Shown in pieces: positions 1 through 6,835 of a stretch of 13,529 nt of DNA. How positions within the stretch are numbered: position 1 is the stretch's first letter; each line of letters opens with the position of its first letter. The notes beneath the pieces are model-generated. The model saw nothing but the letters and a program-made list of their open reading frames with translations, did no database searches and was not told the origin of the DNA. Source of the DNA: Candidatus Hydrogenedentota bacterium (lineage in GTDB: Bacteria > Hydrogenedentota > Hydrogenedentia > Hydrogenedentales > CAITNO01); the NCBI GenBank assembly GCA_903822375.1, contig CAIJOU010000104.1:1-13529 (forward strand). The letters are read 5' to 3'. The position numbers and the translations under genes were made by a program.

Positions 1-711
1 GTCGATGCGCGTCTTTTCGGTCTTGCTGAAGACGGGATGCCTCTCAAAACCGTCCAGCAGGAAGGGAGTCATTTCTTTGCCCTTGTGCTTCACCGAGATG
101 AACCAGGTCTGGTGGTTGATCCCTGCGGCGACCACGTCCAGTTCCTGCATAGGCACTTGGAGCACCTCGGCAATCTGTCCCCAGGATCCGTGCACGCCAT
201 GGCAAAGGCCGATGGTGAACACACCGCCATACTGGTTGGCGGCCCAGGTGTTCATGGCCATGGGGTTGGCATAGTTCATGAACACACAGCCCGGCGCGGC
301 CACCTCGCGGATGTCCCTGCAGAAATCGAGGATGACCGGGATGTTGCGCTGGCCGTAGAGGATGCCGCCCGGCGCGAGCGTGTCGCCCACGCATTGGTCC
401 ACGCCGTACTTGAGCGGAATGTCTATGTCGTGCTGGAACGCCTCCAACCCGCCGATGCGCACCACGGAAAACACGTAATTCGCGTTCTTGAGCGCGGCGC
501 GCCGGTCGGTGGTGGCCGTGAGCGCCGCCTTGACGTCGTTTGCGTCCAGGTCGCGCTTGACCAGCCGGTGGACCATGTCGAGATTGCGCCTGCTGATGTC
601 GGTCAGCGCGAGGTGGGCATGGTGCAGTTCGGGGACGGCCATGAGGTCGTGGATGAACTTACGGGTAAAGCCGATGCTGCCGGCACCGATGAAAGCTATC
701 TTGAGGGCCAT
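1..711 (-). CDS. GH4 alpha-glucosidase/alpha-galactosidase, N-terminal part (cut by left edge)
   Basis: NAD- and metal-dependent glycosidase of family GH4, cytoplasmic, which acts through a redox step at C3 of the sugar. The 237 codons present begin with a Rossmann loop (GAGSIGFT, residues 9-16) and an acidic residue after the second strand (D38). These are followed by CVGDTLAPGG (107-116), NYANPM (147-151 region, N149), GLCHGVHG with the probable metal-ligand C170, and AGINHQTW with the second ligand H200. These are the GH4 signatures, and their order fits MelA/AglA-type enzymes. The usual CHSVQ is CHGVH here, so the exact sugar specificity cannot be read. The start at 711 is supported by GGAG at 720-723, eight bases upstream. 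The C-terminal half lies outside the window. It is transcribed divergently from a GH5 gene. Family assignment is firm; alpha-galactoside as substrate is inference. Confidence 0.9.
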   Translation of the reverse strand, partial: MALKIAFIGAGSIGFTRKFIHDLMAVPELHHAHLALTDISRRNLDMVHRLVKRDLDANDVKAALTATTDRRAALKNANYVFSVVRIGGLEAFQHDIDIPLKYGVDQCVGDTLAPGGILYGQRNIPVILDFCRDIREVAAPGCVFMNYANPMAMNTWAANQYGGVFTIGLCHGVHGSWGQIAEVLQVPMQELDVVAAGINHQTWFISVKHKGKEMTPFLLDGFERHPVFSKTEKTRID

Positions 712-743
712 GGGATTAACTCCGGGGTTGGATTACGGAAGTT

Positions 744-771
744 AAGATAGCACACGCGAACTAAAAACCAA
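744..771 (-). promoter_or_regulatory. possible promoter of the GH4 gene
   Basis: Read on the minus strand, TTGGTT (766-771) and TATCTT (744-749) are separated by 16 bases. They match the sigma-70 consensus at 3/6 and 4/6. The predicted transcript would start near 737, just ahead of the GGAG ribosome binding site. The match is weak. In the rest of the 128-bp divergent gap (712-839) I see no convincing plus-strand promoter and no clear operator palindrome. Confidence 0.3.
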
Positions 772-839
772 ATTGCCGTTGCGATGGTCTGAGTACTTCA
801 CACAAACAGGGCGTCCGGCAGGACGGCAACCCAAAGGTA

Positions 840-2423
840 ATGGATTCAATGCACAAACTTGTATATATACTGGCTGTGGCAGCCGCACTGTTCTTGGTGC
901 CGGTCGCCGGGGCCTCGTCTTTTGTAACGACCCGAAATCAGCAATTCATTGATCCCGAAGGCCGCCAGGTCCTGATGCACGGGGCGTCGGTCATCAACAA
1001 ATCGCGTGCCGACAACTATCAACCCCGGGTGACGGACCAGAATTTTGCGCAAATGCACGCCTGGGGCTGGAATTGCATCCGCCTGGGTATCCTCTGGGAC
1101 GGGCTGGAGCCGCAAATCAACCAGTTTGACGAGGAGTACCTCAAAAAGCTGGACGGACTGATTGCCCAAGCCAGGGCCCATGACCTCTATGTCTTTCTCG
1201 ACATGCACCAGGACCTGTTCAGCTACAAGTATTCCGACGGTGCCCCGGAATGGGCGACGCTGATTGACGACCAGACACATCCGGCAGGGGGCGGCGCGGT
1301 CTGGGACGACGCCTATTTGACCAGTCCCGCCATCCAGCGCGCCTTTGACAATTTCTGGACGAACAAGGCCTGTGCCGACGGGGTAGGCGTGCAGGACCAC
1401 TTCGCGGCCGCGTGGAAAAAGGTTGCCGGGCGCTACAAGGATGAGCCTGCGGTGATTGGCTACGACTTGTTCAACGAACCGAATATCGGCAGCGGCAACC
1501 TGCAGGCCATGGAGGCGATATTGAATGCCGCCGCCCAGGGCATTTCCGAGAAGGACGCACCAGCCCCGGCAACCTCGCCGGCCGAGGTGCTGGTTCAGTG
1601 GATGACCGGGGAAGGACGCAGCAAGCTCATGGCGCGCCTCAAAGACATGGACATCTACAATAAGCTTCTCGATGCGGGCGGACCGGTCTATTCCACCTTT
1701 GAACGGACGCAGATGGTGCCCATGTTCCAGCGTGTGCGCGATGCCATCCGGACCGTCGACGCCAATCACAGCGTCTTCCTGGAAACGAGCATGTCGGCGA
1801 ACATGGGCATCCCCACGGGCGTCGCGCCGGTCATGGATGGCGCGGGCAAGCCTGATGCGTTGCAGATCTTTGCCCCCCACGCCTACGACATCGTGGTCGA
1901 CACCCGGGACTTGGCGCTGGCCAGTGATGAACGTCTTGAACTGATCTACCGTCGGCACGCCGAGACGGGCAAGAAGATGAACATGCCCGTGCTTATCGGC
2001 GAGTGGGGCGCGCTGGGCGGCGGGAACCCGGCGATTCTTCCCACGGCCCGGTTCAACATCGCGATGATGGAGAAGTACTTGCTGAACGAGACCTATTGGG
2101 CCTATGAGGGCAATCTGGACAGGGGGGCCTGCGCGGAAGTGTTTCAGCGCCCCATTCCGGCCCGGGTCAACGGTTTGCTGCTGTCTTACAAGACGGATTT
2201 CGCCGCGGGCAAGTTTACCTGCACGTGGAAAGAAGACCCCGCGGTGAAAGCACCCACAAAGGTTTACCTGCCCAAGAGCATCTTTACCAGTAAGGACGCG
2301 GCAATGCTGAATCCGTCCGGCAAGGGATTCACAGTGGAGCCGGTTGCAGGCGATACGGGAGCGGTGCAGTTGGTGATTGCCCCCACCGGTCAAGCTGAAG
2401 AACGTACGCTGAAGGTGAATTGA
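840..2423 (+). CDS. secreted GH5-family glycoside hydrolase (endoglycoceramidase-like layout)
   Basis: Exported (beta/alpha)8 retaining glycosidase of 527 aa. Residues 4-25 form a signal peptide (K6, hydrophobic core, cleavage near AGAS). The catalytic domain opens with FIDPEGRQVLMHGAS (36-50). It then shows RLGILWDGLEP (R81), DMHQD (H123), the acid/base in LFNEPN (E213), PHAYD (H347, Y349) and the nucleophile in LIGEWG (E388). The DMHQD and GAPEWA motifs resemble the endoglycoceramidase-like branch of GH5, but the substrate is unknown. Between E213 and E388 lies an extended stretch, about 220-290, rich in Ala and Met. Residues from about 430 to the end probably form a C-terminal beta-sandwich. 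AAAGG at 833-837 is only two bases from the ATG at 840 but eleven from the ATG at 849, so translation may begin at codon 4, which also suits the signal peptide. No operon partner follows on this strand. Confidence 0.9.
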   Translation: MDSMHKLVYILAVAAALFLVPVAGASSFVTTRNQQFIDPEGRQVLMHGASVINKSRADNYQPRVTDQNFAQMHAWGWNCIRLGILWDGLEPQINQFDEEYLKKLDGLIAQARAHDLYVFLDMHQDLFSYKYSDGAPEWATLIDDQTHPAGGGAVWDDAYLTSPAIQRAFDNFWTNKACADGVGVQDHFAAAWKKVAGRYKDEPAVIGYDLFNEPNIGSGNLQAMEAILNAAAQGISEKDAPAPATSPAEVLVQWMTGEGRSKLMARLKDMDIYNKLLDAGGPVYSTFERTQMVPMFQRVRDAIRTVDANHSVFLETSMSANMGIPTGVAPVMDGAGKPDALQIFAPHAYDIVVDTRDLALASDERLELIYRRHAETGKKMNMPVLIGEWGALGGGNPAILPTARFNIAMMEKYLLNETYWAYEGNLDRGACAEVFQRPIPARVNGLLLSYKTDFAAGKFTCTWKEDPAVKAPTKVYLPKSIFTSKDAAMLNPSGKGFTVEPVAGDTGAVQLVIAPTGQAEERTLKVN

Positions 2424-2438
2424 ACCCCGCGACTGGGC

Positions 2439-2482
2439 AAAAAGAAACCGGGCAGTCTGGCCTGCGGGGCCGGACTGCCCGG
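2439..2482 (-). terminator. intrinsic terminator of the Pal-like gene
   Basis: A 15-bp stem pairs 2448-2462 with 2468-2482, including one T-G wobble, around a five-base loop. On the minus strand it is followed by TTTCTTTTT (2447-2439). It starts 20 bases past the stop codon of the minus-strand Pal-like gene. The plus strand has the hairpin but no T-tract after it, so it can only be a weak stop for the converging GH5 transcript. Confidence 0.8.
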
Positions 2483-2501
2483 ATGGGTAACTTGAATTCA
2501 G

Positions 2502-3056
2502 CTATCGCGACACGTTGAACTCGGCGCGGCGGTTCTTCGCCCATGCCGATTCGCCGTTGCCGGGAACGGCGGGGGATTCAGCGCCGTAGCTGATCGTGGT
2601 CATGCGGTCACCGGGGACGCCCACCTGCGTCAGGTAGGCACGGACCGCCAGCGCACGGCGTTCGCCCAGGGCAAGATTGTATTCCTGGGTGCCGCGGCTG
2701 TCGCAGTGGCCCGCGATCTGAATCATCACTCCGGGAACCTTCTTGATGTTCTCCGCGTTTGCCTTCAGCGTCGCCATGGCGTCGGACCGTATGGCCGAAC
2801 TGTCATAGTCGAAATAGATGGTTTGGAGGCCGTACTTGCTGCCCGATTCAAAGTGCGTTCCCGCCTGATCGAAGCCGGGCAGTCCGCCGCTGCTGCTGGA
2901 ATCGCCGCCCGCGCCGTTTCCAAAGCCCGCGCCGCCCGCGCCTGCGTTGAAACCCGTGTTCAATGGCGGTTTCTTGTGCTTGCACCCGGCAAGGCCAAGC
3001 ACCGCAATCACGGCCACCATGATAACCATCAGCCTGAACATGTTCTTTGTGCTCAT
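2502..3056 (-). CDS. pal: Pal-like peptidoglycan-associated outer-membrane lipoprotein (OmpA domain)
   Basis: A 184-aa lipoprotein that would tether the outer membrane to peptidoglycan. The start at 3056 is chosen because GGAGG (3062-3066) sits five bases upstream and the protein then begins with a lipoprotein signal ending in the lipobox LAGC, with C25 as the lipidated cysteine. The longer frame to 3107 would bury this signal. Residues 34-70 are a Gly/Ser-rich linker. The OmpA/MotB-type domain (about 76-184) has FDYDSSAIR (82-90), IAGHCDSRGTQEYN (114-127), LGERRA (130-135) and the terminal NRRAEF (175-180). The D119 and R134/R177 region fits diaminopimelate binding. The domain reads as Pal, but no tolQRAB or ybgF-like gene is adjacent. 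The gene appears to be a single transcription unit ending at the hairpin at 2439-2482. Confidence 0.9.
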   Translation of the reverse strand: MSTKNMFRLMVIMVAVIAVLGLAGCKHKKPPLNTGFNAGAGGAGFGNGAGGDSSSSGGLPGFDQAGTHFESGSKYGLQTIYFDYDSSAIRSDAMATLKANAENIKKVPGVMIQIAGHCDSRGTQEYNLALGERRALAVRAYLTQVGVPGDRMTTISYGAESPAVPGNGESAWAKNRRAEFNVSR

Positions 3057-3190
3057 CTCAACCTCCGCTGCGCTGTCACGCCCCGTTGCCATCCGTCCGG
3101 TCCGCATCCCAATCGCGAACCGGACCGTCAGCCGGTCATTGGCCTGCCGACAGCCGTCGTAAGACTTTAATATCCTTTCGGGGAAAAAAG

Positions 3191-3219
3191 TTGCATGACG
3201 CGGTCACAGCCTGTATTAC
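3191..3219 (+). promoter_or_regulatory. possible promoter of the beta-helix gene
   Basis: TTGCAT (3191-3196) and TATTAC (3214-3219) are spaced by exactly 17 bases and match the sigma-70 consensus at 3/6 and 4/6. Transcription would start near 3226, leaving an 80-base leader before the ATG at 3306. This is the best plus-strand candidate in the 249-bp gap between the divergent Pal-like and beta-helix genes. No clear promoter for the Pal-like gene was found on the other strand. Confidence 0.35.
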
Positions 3220-3305
3220 TACCGTTGAACGCTGGATCCGTGACATTTGGGGGACAGCGGCGGAAAACAGGTGCCGGAGTTATCCGGTCATGGGAGCATT
3301 GATCC

Positions 3306-4637
3306 ATGGGATTGTCGCGTCGCGATTGGCTGCGCAACACGGGTGCCGGACTGGCCGCCGCATGGACGGCGGCGGCGTGGGGCGTCGACATGCCAAAGGT
3401 GACCCGGCCCCGGGCCACCTCGGGTGACACGGCCGTTGAACCCGTGTGGGACGAACGGCTGGTCATGACGGTCGGTCCGAAGGAGGCGGACCTTGTCGGC
3501 ACCACGGACCGGGTCCTTCAGGCGGCGGTGGACTACGTGGTCCGGCTGGGCGGCGGCACGGTGAAAATCCTGCCGGGCGAATACCGGCTGCGCAATGCCG
3601 TGCGCATCCAGTCGGGGGTGAGGCTGCTGGGCAGCGGCGTCGACAGTGTGCTCATCAAGGAAGCCTCCGTTGAAACGACGCTGGCCGCCGATTCGGACTG
3701 GTTTGACCAGGAACTCACGCTGGAGAATCCCGACGGGTTCCGCGTGGGCGACGGCGTTGTGCTCATCACCAAGAACCCCAACAATGGCGGGCGTGACGTG
3801 GCCAAGCGAACGCTCATCGCCCGCAGCGGCAACCGCTTCAAGCTGGACAAGGCGCCGCGCATGAACTACTGGAAGGAAATGAAGCCGACAGTCTCGACCC
3901 TTTTCCCCATGATTACGGCCGAGGAAACGGCCGACTTCGCCATTGAGGACCTTGTGCTCGACGGGAACCGCGCGAACAACGCCAATCTCGACGGCAACTA
4001 TGCGGGATGCATCTGGTTGCAGGATTGCAGCCGCGTGCGCATCCACGGCGTGACGGCGCGCAACTACAACGGCGACGGCATAAGCTGGCAGATCTGCCAC
4101 GACGTTTCGGTGGAGGACTGCCACAGCCATGACAACGCCGGGCTGGGCCTGCACCCGGGGTCGGGCTCGCAGCGGCCCGTGATGCGAAACAACCGGCTGG
4201 AACGCAATTCCATCGGCCTGTTCTTCTGCTGGGGCACCAAGTACGGCCTTGCCGAGAAGAACATGATTGCCGACAATATGGACTGCGGCGTTTCCATCGG
4301 CCACCGCGACGACGAGAACATCGTCCGCGACAATGAGATTGCGCGCAGCGGCAAAAACGGACTACTGTTCCGGCCCGAGCGCGGCGAGGGCTACACGGCC
4401 AAGGGCAACCTAGTCGAAAACAACCGCATTGTCGACAGCGGCCCCGAGGACGGTGTAGCCGTCGATATTCAGGGGGTTACGGCGGGCAACACGCTTGCCC
4501 GGAACGAAATCCGTGACACCCGCGGTCCGGCCAAGCGCGTAGGTATACGCATCGGCGCCGAAACCGGCGGCAACACGCTCCAGGACAACACCGTGGAAGG
4601 CTTTGCAACGGCTGTGGAGGACCTGCGGCAGGGATGA
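3306..4637 (+). CDS. Tat-exported right-handed parallel beta-helix protein (pectate lyase-like fold)
   Basis: A 443-aa protein whose N-terminus carries a twin-arginine signal, SRRDWLR (4-10), followed by an Ala-rich hydrophobic run to about residue 26. It is therefore predicted to be exported folded through the Tat system. Residues 66-120 have the start typical of pectate-lyase-superfamily beta-helices: an LQAAVDYV helix, GGGTVKILPGEYRL, then IQSGVRLLGSG. From about 205 to 435 there are successive coils in which short strands alternate with Asn/Gly turns, for example NYNGDGISW, DNAGLGLHPGSGS, NSIGLFF, DNMDCGVSIGHRDDEN and RSGKNGLLF. The fold is well supported. The activity is not: polysaccharide lyase, epimerase or glycosidase are all possible. 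Acidic and His residues cluster at D257, H265, H283 and D335-D336. GGGAG-like GGGAG is absent, but GGGAG's equivalent GGGAGC-type site reads as GGGAG at 3292-3296, nine bases before the ATG. Confidence 0.85.
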   Translation: MGLSRRDWLRNTGAGLAAAWTAAAWGVDMPKVTRPRATSGDTAVEPVWDERLVMTVGPKEADLVGTTDRVLQAAVDYVVRLGGGTVKILPGEYRLRNAVRIQSGVRLLGSGVDSVLIKEASVETTLAADSDWFDQELTLENPDGFRVGDGVVLITKNPNNGGRDVAKRTLIARSGNRFKLDKAPRMNYWKEMKPTVSTLFPMITAEETADFAIEDLVLDGNRANNANLDGNYAGCIWLQDCSRVRIHGVTARNYNGDGISWQICHDVSVEDCHSHDNAGLGLHPGSGSQRPVMRNNRLERNSIGLFFCWGTKYGLAEKNMIADNMDCGVSIGHRDDENIVRDNEIARSGKNGLLFRPERGEGYTAKGNLVENNRIVDSGPEDGVAVDIQGVTAGNTLARNEIRDTRGPAKRVGIRIGAETGGNTLQDNTVEGFATAVEDLRQG

Positions 4638-4643
4638 TGGCGC

Positions 4644-4758
4644 CTCTTTTGAGTGCGGCGGCCATGCCGCCGCTTTGACGGAAGCGCAGCTTCCGTCGTG
4701 CCGGGGCATGGCCCCGGCAAAGAATAGCGGCGGCATGGCCACCGCACTCAAAAAAGAG
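4644..4758. repeat. composite palindromic (REP/BIME-like) intergenic element with four hairpin modules
   Basis: A 115-bp element that starts six bases after the stop of the beta-helix gene. The outer arms, 4644-4674 and 4726-4758, are near-perfect inverted repeats differing by one mismatch and a two-base length change in an A/T run. Between them lie two perfect hairpins: 4677-4697 (9-bp stem, loop GCA) and 4700-4718 (8-bp stem, loop ATG). The left arm can also fold alone (4655-4673, perfect 8-bp stem, loop CAT), and the right arm can fold with one mismatch. The sequence can therefore form either four tandem hairpins or one long stem capped by two, like a three-way junction. It holds no credible gene. 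The architecture is seen directly; that it is one member of a dispersed family is inference. Confidence 0.85.
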
Positions 4759-4764
4759 AGGAGG
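4759..4764 (+). promoter_or_regulatory. ribosome binding site of the Nudix gene, abutting the palindrome
   Basis: AGGAGG is a perfect Shine-Dalgarno sequence eight bases before the ATG at 4773. It begins on the base right after the 3' arm of the palindromic element. The element's right arm ends in GAG, and an alternative pairing of CCTC (4643-4646) with GAGG (4758-4761) would cover part of the site. That occlusion is an inference from the sequence. Confidence 0.75.
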
Positions 4765-4772
4765 TCCGAGCC

Positions 4773-5210
4773 ATGGCCGAAAAAGGCACTTACACCTATG
4801 ACTATCCCCGTCCGATGGTGACGGTGGACGCGGCGATCCTCTCCATGCGGGAAGGGAAGCGCCATGTGCTGCTGATCCGGCGCGGACGCCCGCCCTTTGA
4901 GGGCTCTTGGGCGTTGCCTGGCGGGTTTGTGGAGATGGATGAACCGCTGGAAGCGGCCGCCGCCCGTGAACTTGCGGAGGAAACGGGGTTGACGGGGTTT
5001 GCACTGCGCCAGTTGCACACCTTTGGCGACCCGGGCCGCGACCCGCGGGGGCGCAGCATTTCGGTGGTGTATTGGGGCGAGGCCCCGCCTGATGCCGTTG
5101 CCATCGGCGGTGACGATGCGGCCGAAGCGGGCTGGTTTCCCATGGATGCCCTTCCGCCACTGGCGTTTGACCATGAAAAGATTGTGAGGCACCTGCCCAG
5201 CGTGTGTTAG
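4773..5210 (+). CDS. Nudix hydrolase, ADP-ribose pyrophosphatase-like
   Basis: A cytoplasmic 145-aa hydrolase of nucleoside-diphosphate-linked compounds. The Nudix box is complete and matches GX5EX7REUXEEXGU exactly: G51, E57, then REL (65-67), EE (69-70) and GL (72-73). These residues bind the catalytic magnesium. The N-terminal YDYPRPMVTVDAAIL and the later FGDPGRDPRGRSISVVYWG (84-102) are typical of the COG1051 ADP-ribose pyrophosphatase-like group. Downstream genes for NAD salvage make NAD turnover products (ADP-ribose) a reasonable substrate, but that is inference; other dinucleotides or oxidised nucleotides cannot be excluded. The length is ordinary for a single-domain Nudix protein, and no DNA-binding domain is fused (unlike the regulator NrtR). 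The start is fixed by the strong AGGAGG site. No promoter is visible between it and the beta-helix gene, so it may rely on read-through across the palindrome. Confidence 0.88.
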   Translation: MAEKGTYTYDYPRPMVTVDAAILSMREGKRHVLLIRRGRPPFEGSWALPGGFVEMDEPLEAAAARELAEETGLTGFALRQLHTFGDPGRDPRGRSISVVYWGEAPPDAVAIGGDDAAEAGWFPMDALPPLAFDHEKIVRHLPSVC

Positions 5211-5237
5211 CCGGTTTCGGCGGTTTTCCCGAACGAG

Positions 5238-5267
5238 TGGACTGCCATTCCCGCCATCTCCTATAAT
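5238..5267 (+). promoter_or_regulatory. sigma-70-type promoter of the acyltransferase gene
   Basis: A perfect TATAAT at 5262-5267 lies 18 bases after TGGACT (5238-5243, 4/6 match to the -35 consensus). Transcription would begin near 5274, with the GGAG ribosome binding site at 5297-5300. It is the best promoter in the window. It may drive the acyltransferase and perhaps the downstream pncA-pncB-nadE genes. Confidence 0.6.
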
Positions 5268-5309
5268 CGCGCCTTTCCGCACCATGGGCAACAGCCGGAG
5301 AATTGAATC

Positions 5310-6188
5310 ATGAACGAGTCACCCCCGTTGATTTACTACTGCACGTGGGTGTTCCCGGGATTTCCGCTTTGGTATCCCTTCCGTGCGGTTTTGCGCCTGG
5401 TCGCGTTGCCGGTGTGGACGCTTTGGTGCTGGCTGATGAATTTGGCGCTGGCGCCGCTCGGTCTGGTGTCACGGCGTCGGCTGCGGAACGCCCGCAAGAG
5501 CGTGTCGCGACTCTGGTGCAGGGGCATGCTGGCGACTATGGGAACGAGGCTGGCGGCGCGCGGCACCTTTCCGCCGGAACCGTTCTTTCTGGTGACAAAT
5601 CACATCACGGGCATTGAGGCGTTCGCCATCAATGCGATGTTCGACATGACCTGCTCGATTGCCATGTATGTCAAGGGCCAGCCGGTGCTGGGCCGTCTAA
5701 TAGCCGGACTGGACCCGCTCTGGGTCAGCCAGAAGAAATCGGAAACGGCCAGCCTGAACGAGCGCATCATCAACGAACTCCGAAACGGACAGAATATCGT
5801 AATCGCGCCGGAGGGTGACATTTCCCCCGGTCGCTTTGTGCGCCGTTTTCGTGCGGGCATGCTGGAATCGGCCGCAATGATTGGATATCCCGTGCACTAT
5901 GCAAGCGTGACCTACCGCACTCCGGCGGGCTGGCCACTGGCGTCCAAGGCGGTGGTCTACGGCCCGGACGCGGAACGGGCCAAGATGATCGGGGGGATTT
6001 CGGAGGAGGAAAAAGCGCTTTGGGGGAACCGGGGACCGTTCTACAAGTACTTCCTGGGGCTGCTTTCGCTACCTTGGCACGATCTGGTGGTGCGCTTTGC
6101 GCCGGACCCGATCGTTGCAGAAGACAAATATACGCTCGCAAACCAGCTGCATGACGCTGTGGAATCAATCTTGGTGCCCGTCGAGTAA
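5310..6188 (+). CDS. PlsC-like glycerolipid acyltransferase
   Basis: A 292-aa protein of the phospholipid/glycerol acyltransferase superfamily, which moves acyl chains onto glycerolipid acceptors at the cytoplasmic membrane. A long hydrophobic segment (about 14-54) precedes the domain and probably anchors or embeds it. The catalytic block reads FLVTNHITGIEAF (93-105), so the usual HX4D is HX4E (H98, E103), a form known from LpxL-type acyltransferases. Block III is APEGDISPG (166-174, in place of the more common PEGTRS) and block IV is PVHYASVTYR (194-203). The exact acceptor cannot be named; lysophosphatidate acylation is the default guess. GGAG at 5297-5300 sits nine bases before the ATG, and a TATAAT promoter precedes it. 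A 77-base gap follows before pncA with no clear terminator, so co-transcription is possible. Confidence 0.8.
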   Translation: MNESPPLIYYCTWVFPGFPLWYPFRAVLRLVALPVWTLWCWLMNLALAPLGLVSRRRLRNARKSVSRLWCRGMLATMGTRLAARGTFPPEPFFLVTNHITGIEAFAINAMFDMTCSIAMYVKGQPVLGRLIAGLDPLWVSQKKSETASLNERIINELRNGQNIVIAPEGDISPGRFVRRFRAGMLESAAMIGYPVHYASVTYRTPAGWPLASKAVVYGPDAERAKMIGGISEEEKALWGNRGPFYKYFLGLLSLPWHDLVVRFAPDPIVAEDKYTLANQLHDAVESILVPVE

Positions 6189-6265
6189 GGCGGGACGTTG
6201 TTGGTGTTTGACCGTCACGAAGTTGTAAAGTATTTGACTGAGGTGGGTTAGTAGGAGAAGTACGC

Positions 6266-6835
6266 ATGCGGATAGAGGACACGGACGCCCTCATCGTGGT
6301 GGACGTGCAGAATGACTTTTGCAGCGGCGGCGCATTGGCGGTGCCCCGGGGCGAAGCCGTGGTTTCGCCCATCAACCGTATCATGGGCAAGTTTGAGCAT
6401 ATTGTTTTCTCCCGCGACTGGCATCCGGAGGACCACTGCAGTTTCAGTGACAGCCCGGAGTTTCGGGACGGAAGCTGGCCGCGGCACTGCATTCAGGACA
6501 CTCCAGGCGCAGAGTTTCGCGGCGACCTGCGCGTGCCGCTCGACGCGTACTTTATTGAGAAGGGCACCAGCTCCGAAGTTGAGCAGTACAGCGCATTCTC
6601 AGTGCCGGGTCTGGCCGAATGGCTGCGCAGGCGCGGCGTGACCCAGGTTTTCATCGCGGGGCTGACCATGGAGTACTGCGTGTGCCATTCCGCGCTGGAT
6701 GCGCTCAAAGAGGGTTTCAGTGTGTGGGTGGTTGCGGACGCCGTCCAGGCGGTTGCGGCGGAAGCCGGCAAGTCCGCCATGGAGGAACTGCACAAGGCCG
6801 GGGTCCAGTTCTTGCGCAGCCCGAACATCTCATGA
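6266..6835 (+). CDS. pncA: nicotinamidase
   Basis: Hydrolyses nicotinamide to nicotinate and ammonia, the first step of the deamidating NAD salvage (Preiss-Handler) route. The 189-aa protein has the full catalytic triad: D13 in VVDVQNDF, K99 in FIEKG, and C138 in LTMEYCVCHSALDA. The metal site is also intact: D51 and H53 in SRDWHPEDH, with H74 in WPRHC; H57 is also in place. AGGAG at 6253-6257 lies eight bases ahead of the ATG. The last codons overlap the next gene as ATGA, so PncA and PncB translation is coupled. TTGACC at 6208-6213 could be a -35 element, but no good -10 follows it. The product feeds directly into the PncB reaction encoded next. Confidence 0.95.
   Translation: MRIEDTDALIVVDVQNDFCSGGALAVPRGEAVVSPINRIMGKFEHIVFSRDWHPEDHCSFSDSPEFRDGSWPRHCIQDTPGAEFRGDLRVPLDAYFIEKGTSSEVEQYSAFSVPGLAEWLRRRGVTQVFIAGLTMEYCVCHSALDALKEGFSVWVVADAVQAVAAEAGKSAMEELHKAGVQFLRSPNIS

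Noticed and set aside
37..750. 237-codon plus-strand frame at the left end
   Set aside because: It is the complement of the GH4 gene, whose catalytic and cofactor motifs are clear on the minus strand.
846..2393. 515-codon open frame on the minus strand opposite the GH5 gene
   Set aside because: It lies in the mirror frame of a gene with intact GH5 motifs, and its translation shows no recognisable domain. Long antisense frames are common in GC-rich coding DNA.
3057..3107. Upstream start for the Pal-like gene
   Set aside because: It would place 17 polar residues ahead of the lipoprotein signal. The ATG at 3056 has GGAGG at ideal spacing.
3288..4304. 338-codon minus-strand frame across the beta-helix gene
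   Set aside because: No domain or ribosome binding site is visible, while the plus strand encodes a Tat signal and regular beta-helix coils.
5210..5227. Possible terminator after the Nudix gene (GCCG-GTTT-CGGC followed by GGTTTT)
   Set aside because: The stem is only 4 bp and the T-run only four bases, so it is too weak to call.
6619..6831. Upstream extension of pncB
   Set aside because: This part overlaps pncA in another frame and reads as Arg/Gly-rich shadow sequence. The ATG at 6832, with its ATGA overlap, gives the normal family N-terminus.
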